Shown here: piece after piece, positions 1 to 7,120 of the stretch | Position numbering within the stretch: position 1 is the first letter of the stretch | Layout of the letters: the number at the start of each line of letters is the position of its first letter | Assembly: GCF_000829435.1 (NCBI RefSeq) | Contig: NZ_JXRP01000009.1 | Coordinates: 682,001 to 746,000, forward strand | Length of the DNA stretch: 64,000 nucleotides | Direction of reading: 5' to 3' | Origin: Jeotgalibacillus soli | Lineage (GTDB): Bacteria > Bacillota > Bacilli > Bacillales > Jeotgalibacillaceae | Position numbers and translations under genes: made by a program | Notes under the pieces: model-generated | What the model was told of the DNA's origin: nothing | The model's database searches: none | The model's input: the letters and a program-made list of their open reading frames with translations, nothing else

Positions 1-493
1 CTAAAATGAGTGCCACTGTAAAGTTAAGCGGTGTAATTTGTGCAATCAGCTGTGCAGGACCTGCAGTAAATGCAGCTGCAACAAGCATCATTAAAATAAT
101 GGATATAACATTGATAAAGGATTGAGCAGGTTTTCCTAAATATTTTCCTACAAGTGCAGGAAACTGAGCTCCGTTATGTTTAAGTGAAAGCATTCCAGAG
201 AAGTAATCGTGAACGGCACCTGCAAATATACAGCCGACTACGATCCAGATAAAGGCTACAGGCCCATATAAAGCACCCATAATGGCGCCGAAAATCGGAC
301 CAAGTCCTGCAATGTTTAATAGTTGAATAAGAGAACCCTTCCACCATGGCATTGGCACATAATCCATGCCATCCTGCTGTGTATATGCTGGAGTAGGTTT
401 ATCGTCATCTATACCAAAAATTCGCTCGACGACCTTTGAATAAACGAAATAACCTACGATTAGAAATAGTAAAGCTCCAAAAAATGTAATCAT
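1..493 (-). CDS. cstA: Carbon starvation protein CstA-like peptide transporter, N-terminal part
   Basis: The gene runs off the left edge of the window, so only the first ~164 residues are present. The protein begins with a membrane helix (MITFFGALLFLIVGYFVYSK) followed by DGMDYVPMPWWKGSLIQLL and NIAGLGPIFGAIMGALYGP, which are hallmarks of the CstA family of many-helix inner-membrane transporters linked to peptide or pyruvate uptake on starvation. The start is placed at the ATG ending at 493; an in-frame ATG at 541 would add 16 residues, and neither has a strong ribosome site. The architecture resembles the shorter Firmicutes CstA type. A CcpA-like cre site lies upstream at 614-627, which fits catabolite repression. 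Family assignment is firm; start and substrate are not. Confidence 0.85.
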   Translation of the reverse strand, partial: MITFFGALLFLIVGYFVYSKVVERIFGIDDDKPTPAYTQQDGMDYVPMPWWKGSLIQLLNIAGLGPIFGAIMGALYGPVAFIWIVVGCIFAGAVHDYFSGMLSLKHNGAQFPALVGKYLGKPAQSFINVISIILMMLVAAAFTAGPAQLIAQITPLNFTVALIL

Positions 494-613
494 GTGACTG
501 ACACGCCCTTTCGACAAATCTTGCAATGAGATGTTCTTCATTGTACATAGGGATTGAGAAGAGTTCAACTATTATTTTCTGAAAATATTTTATTTTACAA
601 TAGCTTTTGTACA

Positions 614-627
614 TTGAAGCGTTTACA
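614..627 (-). promoter_or_regulatory. Candidate cre (CcpA) site upstream of cstA
   Basis: Read on the minus strand the sequence is TGTAAACGCTTCAA, which matches the Bacillus cre consensus TGWAARCGYTWNCW at 13 of 14 positions. It lies 120 bp upstream of the cstA-like start, oriented toward it. CcpA control of carbon-starvation uptake is known in B. subtilis; here it is inferred from the site only. Confidence 0.5.
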
Positions 628-707
628 TATCAAGTGGCTCAAGGGTTTGATCGCATTTTAACATTTTTGAAATTTTTAATAACAATGAAGAATGTGACAG
701 CGAGGTG

Positions 708-736
708 TTGACCCTTCTTGAAACCCGCGTTATGAT
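708..736 (+). promoter_or_regulatory. Sigma-A promoter of ilvE
   Basis: TTGACC at 708-713 and TATGAT at 731-736 are separated by exactly 17 bp, a near-consensus sigma-A promoter. Transcription would begin near 743, leaving a leader of about 35 nt before the AAAGGAG ribosome site of ilvE. No T-box or attenuator fits in so short a leader. Confidence 0.75.
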
Positions 737-779
737 TGTGCTCATCAGTAGTTGAAGAGGATACAAAGGAGTGAAAAGG

Positions 780-1679
780 ATGGCAGAACAGTGGATTTTT
801 ATGAATGGTGGATTTGTGAAAAAAGAGGATGCTAAAATATCCGTTTATGACCATGGATTTTTATATGGAGACGGGGTATTTGAAGGAATTCGAGCATATG
901 ATGGAAATGTTTTTCGCTTAAAGGAGCATCTGGTGCGTTTACTGGATTCTGCGAAATCAATTTTGCTGCAAATCCCTTATACCTTGGATGAATTAAGTGA
1001 TATTGTCGTTCAAACGCTGCAAAAAAATGAGCTGCAGGACGGATACATTCGGCTTGTTGTATCTAGAGGCCAAGGGGATCTTGGGCTTGATCCATTTAAA
1101 TGTAAGGATCCACAGGTCATTGTCATCGCTGAAAAGCTGGCGTTATTTCCTGAAGCACTATATGAAAAGGGACTTAATATTGTTACGGTGGCAAGTCGCC
1201 GTAACCGCTCAGATGTCCTAAGTCCAAAAGTAAAATCGTTAAATTATTTAAATAATATTCTTGTTAAAATTGAAGCATCGCTCGCTGGTGTTCCTGAAGC
1301 GCTTATGCTGAACGACCAAGGCTATGTTGCAGAGGGTTCTGCAGATAACATCTTTATTGTTCGAAACAATAAAATTATGACGCCGCCTGGCTATGTTGGT
1401 GCATTAGAAGGGATCACCCGTAATGCCATTATGGAGCTTGCGATCGACAAGGGCTATGATATGACAGAGCAGGTTTTTACACGCCATGATGTGTATACAG
1501 CGGATGAAGTGTTTCTGACTGGTACAGCTGCTGAAGTCATTGCGGTTGTTGATGTAGATGGCCGTACGATTGGCGAGGGTGTACCTGGACCGGTCACACA
1601 GGAGCTTTTGCAGGATTTTCGCCAGCTAGTTATAAGAGATGGCGTAAAAATTGGTACAAGTAATAGTGAAGTAAGTTAA
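780..1679 (+). CDS. ilvE: Branched-chain amino acid aminotransferase
   Basis: PLP-dependent fold-type IV aminotransferase that interconverts valine, leucine and isoleucine with their 2-oxo acids in the cytoplasm. Family signatures visible are YDHGFLYGDGVFEGIRAY near residue 23, the SPKVKSLNYLN stretch with the Schiff-base lysine at about residue 152, and ALEGITRNAIMELA. The length of 299 residues is normal. The ATG at 780 is chosen because AAAGGAG at 765-771 is then spaced 8 nt away; the upstream in-frame GTG at 771 overlaps that ribosome site. The gene stands alone between its own sigma-A promoter and a strong terminator, and no other ilv or leu gene is nearby. D-amino-acid transaminase is a related fold but the sequence reads as IlvE. 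Confidence 0.92.
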   Translation: MAEQWIFMNGGFVKKEDAKISVYDHGFLYGDGVFEGIRAYDGNVFRLKEHLVRLLDSAKSILLQIPYTLDELSDIVVQTLQKNELQDGYIRLVVSRGQGDLGLDPFKCKDPQVIVIAEKLALFPEALYEKGLNIVTVASRRNRSDVLSPKVKSLNYLNNILVKIEASLAGVPEALMLNDQGYVAEGSADNIFIVRNNKIMTPPGYVGALEGITRNAIMELAIDKGYDMTEQVFTRHDVYTADEVFLTGTAAEVIAVVDVDGRTIGEGVPGPVTQELLQDFRQLVIRDGVKIGTSNSEVS

Positions 1680-1685
1680 TCGTAG

Positions 1686-1717
1686 GACCCCAGCGGATCG
1701 TGAGCTGGGGTCTTTTT
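1686..1717 (+). terminator. Rho-independent terminator of ilvE
   Basis: A 9-bp GC-rich stem (GACCCCAGC at 1686-1694 with GCTGGGGTC at 1704-1712) is followed by TTTTT, seven bases after the ilvE stop. Confidence 0.9.
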
Positions 1718-1875
1718 ATGTCGTTTAAAAAGTTTTGAAGGGGTAGAGGAAATAAATTTTAAGTAAAACTATTCTGAAATAAAAGGAGGAAAAGAGTGAC
1801 TTTTCATCTGGAAGAAACCCCCTGTAAAGCTTCTAGGTGTTTAACCAAAAATAAGCAGAATTTCCCCAAAAGTAG

Positions 1876-1912
1876 AAAAGCGGAGATCCAATAAATCTGG
1901 ATCTCCGCTTTT
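1876..1912. terminator. 15-bp perfect hairpin, probable bidirectional terminator
   Basis: AAAAGCGGAGATCCA (1876-1890) pairs perfectly with TGGATCTCCGCTTTT (1898-1912) around a 7-nt loop. With A-rich and T-rich arms it can act in either direction. It abuts the first unit of the 126-bp tandem repeat. The 1720-1875 stretch before it shows no gene. Confidence 0.6.
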
Positions 1913-2288
1913 CTTGATTGTCCAGCTCCAGCCCCCAGCCCCTCGAGGTCATAAGCCCCACTGCCCTAGTCGACAAAAAGCGTCGACCAGTCCAGTGTGT
2001 CTTATGCTAGTCGGGGCTAAGCGGGCGCTTGCGCTTTTCTTGATTGTCCAGCTCCAGCCCCCAGCCCCTCGAGGTCATAAGCCCCACTGCCCTAGTCGAC
2101 AAAAAGCGTCGACCAGTCCAGTGTGTCTTATGCTAGTCGGGGCTAAGCGGGCGCTTGCGCTTTTCTTGATTGTCCAGCTCCAGCCCCCAGCCCCTCGAGG
2201 TCATAAGCCCCACTGCCCTAGTCGACAAAAAGCGTCGACCAGTCCAGTGTTTCTTATGCTGGTCGGGGCTAAGCGGGCGCTTGCGCTT
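1911..2288. repeat. Three tandem 126-bp palindromic repeat units
   Basis: Units run 1911-2036, 2037-2162 and 2163-2288 with an exact 126-bp period; the first two look identical and the third differs at two visible positions (TGTTTC for TGTGTC, CTGGTC for CTAGTC). Each unit is an imperfect long palindrome centred on AGTCGAC-AAAAAGC-GTCGACC, with outer arms GCCCCTCGAGGTCATAAG and CTTATGCTAGTCGGGGC, and ends in GGCGCTTGCGCTTTTC. Similar dispersed sequences are familiar from intergenic regions of other Bacillaceae. The array sits between the convergent 3' ends of ilvE and serA, so it could serve as a terminator or folded RNA. An open frame across it is an artefact of the repeat. Confidence 0.9.
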
Positions 2289-2291
2289 TTC

Positions 2292-3482
2292 TTATTTATG
2301 CCATCCGTTTGCGATATGTCTGGCTCTTACGACTCCCTCGATATTTTGAAGGCGGTTTAAGATGTCCACTGCTTCTGGGTCTGTTAGTTTATTATCAATA
2401 TCAATCAGTGTATATGCCCAGCTTCCACGGCTTCGGTTTACCATGTCTGCAATGTTAAATGCACGTTCTGCCAGCAGGGTTGAAATTTGACCTACCATGT
2501 TAGGAACGTTTTTATGCATAATGGTCAATCTGCCTGGTGATGTAAGAGGTAAATCAATATTTGGCAGGTTTACTGCATTTCGGATATTACCTGTTTCTAA
2601 GAAGTTCTTCAGCTGCGTTGCCGCCATTACGGCACAGTTTTCTTCAGATTCCAGCGTTGATGCTCCTAAATGAGGAATGGCTACAACATTCTCCAGCTCA
2701 AAGATTCGGTCATTCGGGAAATCTGTAATATATTTTCCGACAGTGCCGTCTTTAAGGGCGGCTTCAAGTGCTTGCTCATCAACAAGCTCACCACGGGCAA
2801 AGTTGATAAATTGAATGCCTTTTTTCATTGCTTTAAAGGCCTTTTCATCAATAAATCCTGTTGTTTTTTCAGAGAGTGGAACATGGATGGTAATGTAATC
2901 ACAAGTAGCTAAAAGCTCCTCAAGATTGTGTACACGCTGAACGTTCCTTGAAATCATCCAGGCTACATCAACAGATACAAACGGATCGTAGGCTACAACA
3001 TCCATATCGAGTGAAAGTGCGTCGTTTGCTACGACGGATCCGATATTTCCAAGGCCGATAACACCGAGTTTTTTTCCGCGGATTTCGTTTCCAATAAATG
3101 CTTTTTTGTTCGCCTCTACTTGCTGTGCTACATTCGTTGAACCTTTTAAGGAGTTCGTCCATGTAATAGCACTAAAAAGATTTCTAGCAGAAGCAATTAA
3201 GCAAGATAGAACAAGCTCTTTAACGGCATTTGCATTGGCTCCTGGCGTGTTAAAGACGACCACACCCTGTTCAGTGAAGCTTTCAACAGGAATGTTATTT
3301 GTTCCGGCTCCTGCTCTTGCAATGGCTTGAACAGAAGAAGGGAGTGGTTCGTTATGAAGTGAGTGGCTTCTTAAAAGAATCGCGTCTGGATCCGCGTCAG
3401 CTGCATTAACTTTATATTGTTCGTCTAAAAGAGAAAGTCCTGCATTGGCAATCTGGTTATACGTTTTAATATGATGAGTCAC
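2292..3482 (-). CDS. serA: D-3-phosphoglycerate dehydrogenase
   Basis: First enzyme of serine synthesis, oxidising 3-phosphoglycerate with NAD. The N-terminal substrate domain is followed by a Rossmann NAD fold (GVIGLGNIGSVVA near residue 140), the catalytic residues in FARGELVDEQ and IPHLGAST, and a C-terminal ACT domain starting near residue 318 (RLTIMHKNVPNMVGQISTLL). At 396 residues it is the short ACT-bearing form rather than the ~525-residue B. subtilis form. The GTG start at 3482 is supported by AGGAGG 9 nt upstream. It lies 27 nt after serC in the same direction, forming a serC-serA operon. The ACT domain suggests serine feedback, an inference from the family. Confidence 0.92.
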   Translation of the reverse strand: MTHHIKTYNQIANAGLSLLDEQYKVNAADADPDAILLRSHSLHNEPLPSSVQAIARAGAGTNNIPVESFTEQGVVVFNTPGANANAVKELVLSCLIASARNLFSAITWTNSLKGSTNVAQQVEANKKAFIGNEIRGKKLGVIGLGNIGSVVANDALSLDMDVVAYDPFVSVDVAWMISRNVQRVHNLEELLATCDYITIHVPLSEKTTGFIDEKAFKAMKKGIQFINFARGELVDEQALEAALKDGTVGKYITDFPNDRIFELENVVAIPHLGASTLESEENCAVMAATQLKNFLETGNIRNAVNLPNIDLPLTSPGRLTIMHKNVPNMVGQISTLLAERAFNIADMVNRSRGSWAYTLIDIDNKLTDPEAVDILNRLQNIEGVVRARHIANGWHK

Positions 3483-3509
3483 TTTTGAAGTCCTCCTAGA
3501 AGCTGAATA

Positions 3510-4610
3510 TCAATCTTTGATTGTTGATACCGCATGTGTTTTTTCGAATTCATTCATTGCATCGACTAATCGCTGTACACCTTGTACTGGCATGGCGTTA
3601 TAAATACTTGCACGCATACCGCCAACTGAACGATGTCCTTTTAACTCCAATAGCTCGCGATCAGCAGCAAACTTTACGAAAGCTTTATCTAATTCATCAT
3701 TACCCGTTGTAAATGGAATATTCATAAGGGAACGATCCGCTTTATTGACGGGTGACTTGAATAGATTGGATTGGTCAATCGCATCATAGAGAAGCCCTGC
3801 TTTATGACGGTTGCGTTTTTCCATCTCTTTAACGCCTCCGAGAGATTCGATCCATTCAAGCACAAGGTTGATCATATAAATGCCAAACGTCGGCGGAGTA
3901 TTATAGAGTGAATCTGCTTTCGAATGAGTTTCATAATTCAGCATTGTGGGAGTGGATTTAGGAGCATGTCCAATTAGGTCTTCTCGAATAATCACAATTG
4001 TTACACCTGAAGGGCCTAAATTTTTCTGTGCACCCGCATAAATAACGCCGTATGAGGAAACATCAATTTCCTCTGATAAAATACTTGATGAGAGATCATT
4101 TATAATAGGAATGTCTCCGATATTTGGAAGAGATGAAATTCTCGTTCCTTCTATAGTATTATTCCCGGTAATATGAAGGTAAGCAGTATTTTCTGGCAGC
4201 TTGAGTGAGGACAAATCTGGAACTGACCGAAACTTATCATCCTCTGATGATGCCACGATCGTAGCTTGACCAACCTTTTTTGCCTCGTCATATGCTTTTT
4301 TTGACCATGATCCTGTCATAATATAGGCAGCTTGGTGATCTTTTTGTAATAAATTTAATGGAATCATCGAAAATTGCAGGGAAGCACCACCCTGTAAAAA
4401 AAGAATTTGATAAGAATCTGGAATATTCATTAACGATCGTAAACGCGTTTTTGCTTCCTGAAGGATTCCTTCAAATATCTTTGATCGATGACTCATTTCC
4501 ATAATCGACATACCTGAGGTGCGCGTATTGATTAGCTCAGATTGCGCTCGCTCTAGTACTTCAAGGGGTAAGGCAGAAGGTCCTGCCGAAAAATTCACTA
4601 CACGTTCCAT
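3510..4610 (-). CDS. serC: Phosphoserine aminotransferase
   Basis: Class V PLP enzyme converting 3-phosphohydroxypyruvate plus glutamate to phosphoserine; it may also act in PLP synthesis. Recognised by VVNFSAGPSALP at the N-terminus, EMSHRSKIFEGIL, LFLQGGASLQFSMIP, and YAGAQKNLGPSG with the PLP lysine at residue 196. The conserved C-terminus GHRSVGGMRASIYNAMP is intact. Length 366 is close to the usual ~360. The ATG at 4610 is preceded by AGGAGTT. It is the first gene of the serC-serA operon and is divergent from the yocH-like gene. Confidence 0.93.
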   Translation of the reverse strand: MERVVNFSAGPSALPLEVLERAQSELINTRTSGMSIMEMSHRSKIFEGILQEAKTRLRSLMNIPDSYQILFLQGGASLQFSMIPLNLLQKDHQAAYIMTGSWSKKAYDEAKKVGQATIVASSEDDKFRSVPDLSSLKLPENTAYLHITGNNTIEGTRISSLPNIGDIPIINDLSSSILSEEIDVSSYGVIYAGAQKNLGPSGVTIVIIREDLIGHAPKSTPTMLNYETHSKADSLYNTPPTFGIYMINLVLEWIESLGGVKEMEKRNRHKAGLLYDAIDQSNLFKSPVNKADRSLMNIPFTTGNDELDKAFVKFAADRELLELKGHRSVGGMRASIYNAMPVQGVQRLVDAMNEFEKTHAVSTIKD

Positions 4611-4723
4611 CCTACGTCCAACTCCTATTCTACTCTTTTTTTGCTATGAAACATCCTTCACAAAGATATTCCAAGTATAGTTTTCTCACGTACAGGTGTC
4701 AATGAGTGAAGCACAGTTTTAGT

Positions 4724-4740
4724 TGTAATCTAATTGTTAA
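4724..4740 (+). promoter_or_regulatory. WalR box upstream of the yocH-like gene
   Basis: TGTAAT (4724-4729), five bases, TGTTAA (4735-4740) is an exact fit to the WalR (YycF) recognition pattern TGTWAH-N5-TGTWAH. An extended -10 element TG-T-TATGAT lies at 4781-4789, so the box would sit about 55-70 bp upstream of the start of transcription. B. subtilis yocH is a known WalRK target. Confidence 0.7.
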
Positions 4741-4822
4741 CTCAATTACATAGTTTTGACATTCTCTCGCAATCTATAGATGTTATGATTACTCCTGTTA
4801 GTGAAAAGGAGGGCTTCATTTC

Positions 4823-5611
4823 ATGAAAAAACAAATCGTTGCACTAACAGCAATCGCAGCGTTGACTGCCGGAGCGGCAAGTCAAGCATCAGCAGCAACA
4901 TCTCACACGGTACAAAGAGGAGACACGTTGTGGGGGATTTCTCAGTCAAATAACGTCAGTGTGCAAGATCTTAAAGAGTGGAACAGTTTAGCTTCCACAA
5001 TTATATACCCTAATCAAGAGTTAAAGGTTAGCGGTTCAGCTTCTGAAGAAAAAGCTACTTATACCGTTGTAAGTGGTGACACGCTTTATAAAATCGCTAA
5101 TACTCACGGGATTTCATTAGATGCATTAATAAGCTGGAACGGTTTAACCAGCGACTTGATCTTCCCAGGTCAAGAATTTGTTGTAAAAGGCGGCACTGCA
5201 CAGGCAGCGGCAGTACAAACATCAGCGCCAGCACAAACTTCAGCTCCTGAACAAACATCAGCACCAGCTGAAGAAACGGCTGTACAGAACACAAGTGCAG
5301 AAGCACCATCATCAGAAGCAGCACAGGAAATGACTGTGACAGCAACTGCCTATACGGCATACTGTAACGGTTGCTCAGGAACGACTGCTACAGGCATCGA
5401 CTTGCGTGCAAATCCTAATCAAAAAGTCATTGCAGTAGATCCTAACGTCATTCCACTAGGTTCTAGAGTATGGGTTGAAGGTTACGGAGAAGCAATTGCT
5501 GGAGATACTGGCGGAGCAATCAAAGGAAACAAAATTGATGTATTTATCCCATCACAAGACGCAGCGCTTAGCTGGGGCGTCAAAGAAGTAACAGTTAAAA
5601 TCTTAAACTAA
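4823..5611 (+). CDS. yocH: Secreted LysM-3D cell wall protein, YocH-like
   Basis: A signal peptide (residues 1 to about 28, ending near SQASA-A) precedes two LysM peptidoglycan-binding motifs (HTVQRGDTLWGIS and YTVVSGDTLYKIA, residues ~32-74 and ~80-122), a Ser/Thr/Glu-rich linker with repeated TSAP units, and a C-terminal 3D domain (VTATAYTAY ... GDTGGAIKGNKIDVF) related to the MltA/RpfB fold. The order and length (262 residues) match B. subtilis YocH, a putative muropeptidase used in wall turnover. The start has AAAGGAGGGC upstream. Paralogs of YocH exist, so the symbol marks the type rather than proven orthology. The exact WalR box upstream agrees with this role. Confidence 0.85.
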   Translation: MKKQIVALTAIAALTAGAASQASAATSHTVQRGDTLWGISQSNNVSVQDLKEWNSLASTIIYPNQELKVSGSASEEKATYTVVSGDTLYKIANTHGISLDALISWNGLTSDLIFPGQEFVVKGGTAQAAAVQTSAPAQTSAPEQTSAPAEETAVQNTSAEAPSSEAAQEMTVTATAYTAYCNGCSGTTATGIDLRANPNQKVIAVDPNVIPLGSRVWVEGYGEAIAGDTGGAIKGNKIDVFIPSQDAALSWGVKEVTVKILN

Positions 5612-5633
5612 AAATTTATTGATCCAATAGATT

Positions 5634-5667
5634 GCCACTTTCCTTTTAGGAAAGTGGCTTATTTTTT
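5634..5667 (+). terminator. Terminator of the yocH-like gene
   Basis: An 11-bp perfect stem (GCCACTTTCCT with AGGAAAGTGGC) around a 3-nt loop is followed by TTATTTTTT. Confidence 0.92.
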
Positions 5668-5873
5668 GAAGTTTTATAGTTACTAGACGCTCTTTTTTAA
5701 AAATTTGATGATTGAAAGAAAGTCTTTCGTTCAGCCGTCGTCTCAATTAATCGTGATGGAATGAAAAGGCTATAACGTTTATTTATGACGAATTGTTAAA
5801 GAGTAAAAGCTATAATAAGAACCACTGCATTACCAGCGAACACAAAAATGCTGATGTATCAACGGAATTGAGT

Positions 5874-5918
5874 GCTTTAGTTCGCTGAAGGGGTCTGACC
5901 CCTTCAGCGAACTAAAGC
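5874..5918. repeat. 45-bp REP-like palindrome, copy A
   Basis: Two perfect 22-nt arms flank a central T, with the core GGGGTC-T-GACCCC and outer part GCTTTAGTTCGCTGAA. It lies in the gap 5668-6020 between the yocH-like gene and the IDEAL gene, where no other feature is seen. Three related palindromes occur at 49900, 51617 and 52294, two of them flanking a RAYT transposase gene. Read as RNA it would form a very stable hairpin. Confidence 0.85.
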
Positions 5919-6020
5919 GTAATTGGTAAGCATTATCGCTTTATCTTTTACATAAAATGTACGATAATATAGATAAATAACTGAATATTCTAAATGGATT
6001 ACAGACAGGGGGAGGGTACC

Positions 6021-6479
6021 ATGTTGCTGATGATAAAAATGATGAAACCGTTTTATACGCTTCAGGAAGGAAATGATCTTAAGCTTGTATTTGCGTATCA
6101 GTATTTCTCCGTTGTGAAAGGGACTGAGGTTTATCAGTTTATTCCAGTTGAATCAAATGAAATCCGTATTAATTTGAAAACGAAGCAGATTGAGAACCTG
6201 ACCGATATTTTTGTTTTCCAGAGAGGCACGAGGATTTTTAGAATACCTCTGTTTCAGCTATTGCAAATTTCCGATTTAATTGACCACCTCAAATCCATTA
6301 CAACCTTTTATATTCAAGAGGCGAAAACGCTGGCTGAGGCGGAGTCCTTTAATGAAGAAATATTTCATCTCGAAATACAAAATCTGCAGCGATTAATTGA
6401 TAAAGCACTGTCAGATGGAGACCGTGAAATGTTTATGCTCTTAACAGATAAACTCAAGGCAGAGGAGGCGGCTCACTAA
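6021..6479 (+). CDS. IDEAL-domain protein of unknown function
   Basis: Soluble 152-residue protein. The C-terminal part LQRLIDKALSDGDREMFMLLTDKL (from about residue 122) fits the short IDEAL domain found in Bacillus YozD and YpiB-type proteins, whose role is unclear; the domain takes its name from the I-D-x-A-L motif seen here as IDKAL. The N-terminal ~110 residues look like a beta-rich fold (LVFAYQYFSVVKGTEVYQF) that I do not recognise. The ATG at 6021 has GGGGGAGG just upstream; an in-frame ATG at 5994 lacks one. It is a single gene, followed by a long hairpin. Confidence 0.7.
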   Translation: MLLMIKMMKPFYTLQEGNDLKLVFAYQYFSVVKGTEVYQFIPVESNEIRINLKTKQIENLTDIFVFQRGTRIFRIPLFQLLQISDLIDHLKSITTFYIQEAKTLAEAESFNEEIFHLEIQNLQRLIDKALSDGDREMFMLLTDKLKAEEAAH

Positions 6480-6501
6480 TGTCTCCGGAATTAATAGGTC
6501 G

Positions 6502-6566
6502 ACCACTTATCTCGTAACCGAAGGGAAAGAACATACCTTTGGTGCAGGTAAGTGGTTTTATTATTC
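6502..6566 (+). terminator. Two-part hairpin downstream of the IDEAL gene
   Basis: ACCACTTA near 6502 pairs with TAAGTGGT ending at 6556 and an inner arm ACCGAAGG pairs with CCTTTGGT, followed by TTTTATTATT. It looks like an extended terminator. From here to 7120 no gene is supported; the stretch holds a minus-strand terminator and a dispersed repeat. Confidence 0.5.
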
Positions 6567-6660
6567 CCTTGATCTAGGCAACAAATTTTTCACCACTTCT
6601 TTTACCATCTTGATATTCTGGTTCAATCCTCTCTCTATATGCGTGAGAAAAGAAATAGAC

Positions 6661-6691
6661 AAAAAAAGGACCGCCTATCGCATAGGCGGTC
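6661..6691 (-). terminator. Terminator of the XRE/TPR regulator gene
   Basis: GACCGCCTAT and ATAGGCGGTC form a perfect 10-bp stem with a 3-nt loop; on the minus strand it is followed by a run of seven T. It lies 430 bp beyond the stop of the regulator gene, the only minus-strand gene that could use it. Confidence 0.75.
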
Positions 6692-6915
6692 AAGAGAGGG
6701 TATTGCTGGGTCATTTCATATTCTTATTTTAAAATAGATTTAGTGCACAGTCTATCGGGAAAATCGATCATCTTCCGGAAAAAGGGATCACAAGCTGAAT
6801 CCAGACCATTAGGCTTATTAATAATGATTACAATCTATTGTTTTCTAGAATTTAAATCAAACAGGTTGATTATGATAAGAACAAATTATGTAATAAAATT
6901 ATTTTAAAATAAAGT

Positions 6916-7070
6916 CATGTTGAAGCCCATTGTTGATTGGAGCGGGTGTGTGAGACTTCTATGGGCTGAAGCGAAGCGGGACAGATAAGACTCAGCCTGC
7001 GACCTGGGAGGCTCACCGCCCGCCACGCTGAACGCGAGCGCCTGCAGTAGAAATCAACAGACACGTTAAA
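6916..7070 (+). repeat. Dispersed Bacillaceae repeat, copy R1 (longest)
   Basis: The element begins TGTTGATTGGAGCG at 6931 and ends GTAGAAATCAACA near 7059, inside outer GTTGAA/GTTAAA flanks. The interior reads GTGTGAGACTTC, then GGGAGGCTCACCGCCCGCC, then GCGAGCGCCTGCAG, typical of a repeat widely dispersed between Bacillaceae genes. Related shorter copies are at 9447, 15621 and 17259. Confidence 0.75.
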
Positions 7071-7120
7071 ACTAGTCCTAAAATAATAAAGTGTCACTTT
7101 AAGATACTTGGCTGAGCGTT

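Noticed and set aside
1911-2288. Possible CRISPR array
   Set aside because: Units are 126 bp, adjoining and near-identical throughout, with no unique spacers and no cas genes nearby.
1914-2360. 148-codon open frame with an internally repeated protein
   Set aside because: It is simply the 126-bp tandem repeat read in an open frame (126 is divisible by 3). There is no ribosome site, and it runs into the antisense of serA.
4756-4789. TTGACA plus TATGAT as the yocH promoter
   Set aside because: The spacing is 22 bp, too long for sigma-A; the extended -10 element with WalR activation explains it better.
6915-7097. 60-codon minus-strand frame next to the RRNPP-type regulator, a candidate pheromone precursor
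   Set aside because: The frame lies within dispersed repeat R1 and has no signal peptide or ribosome site.
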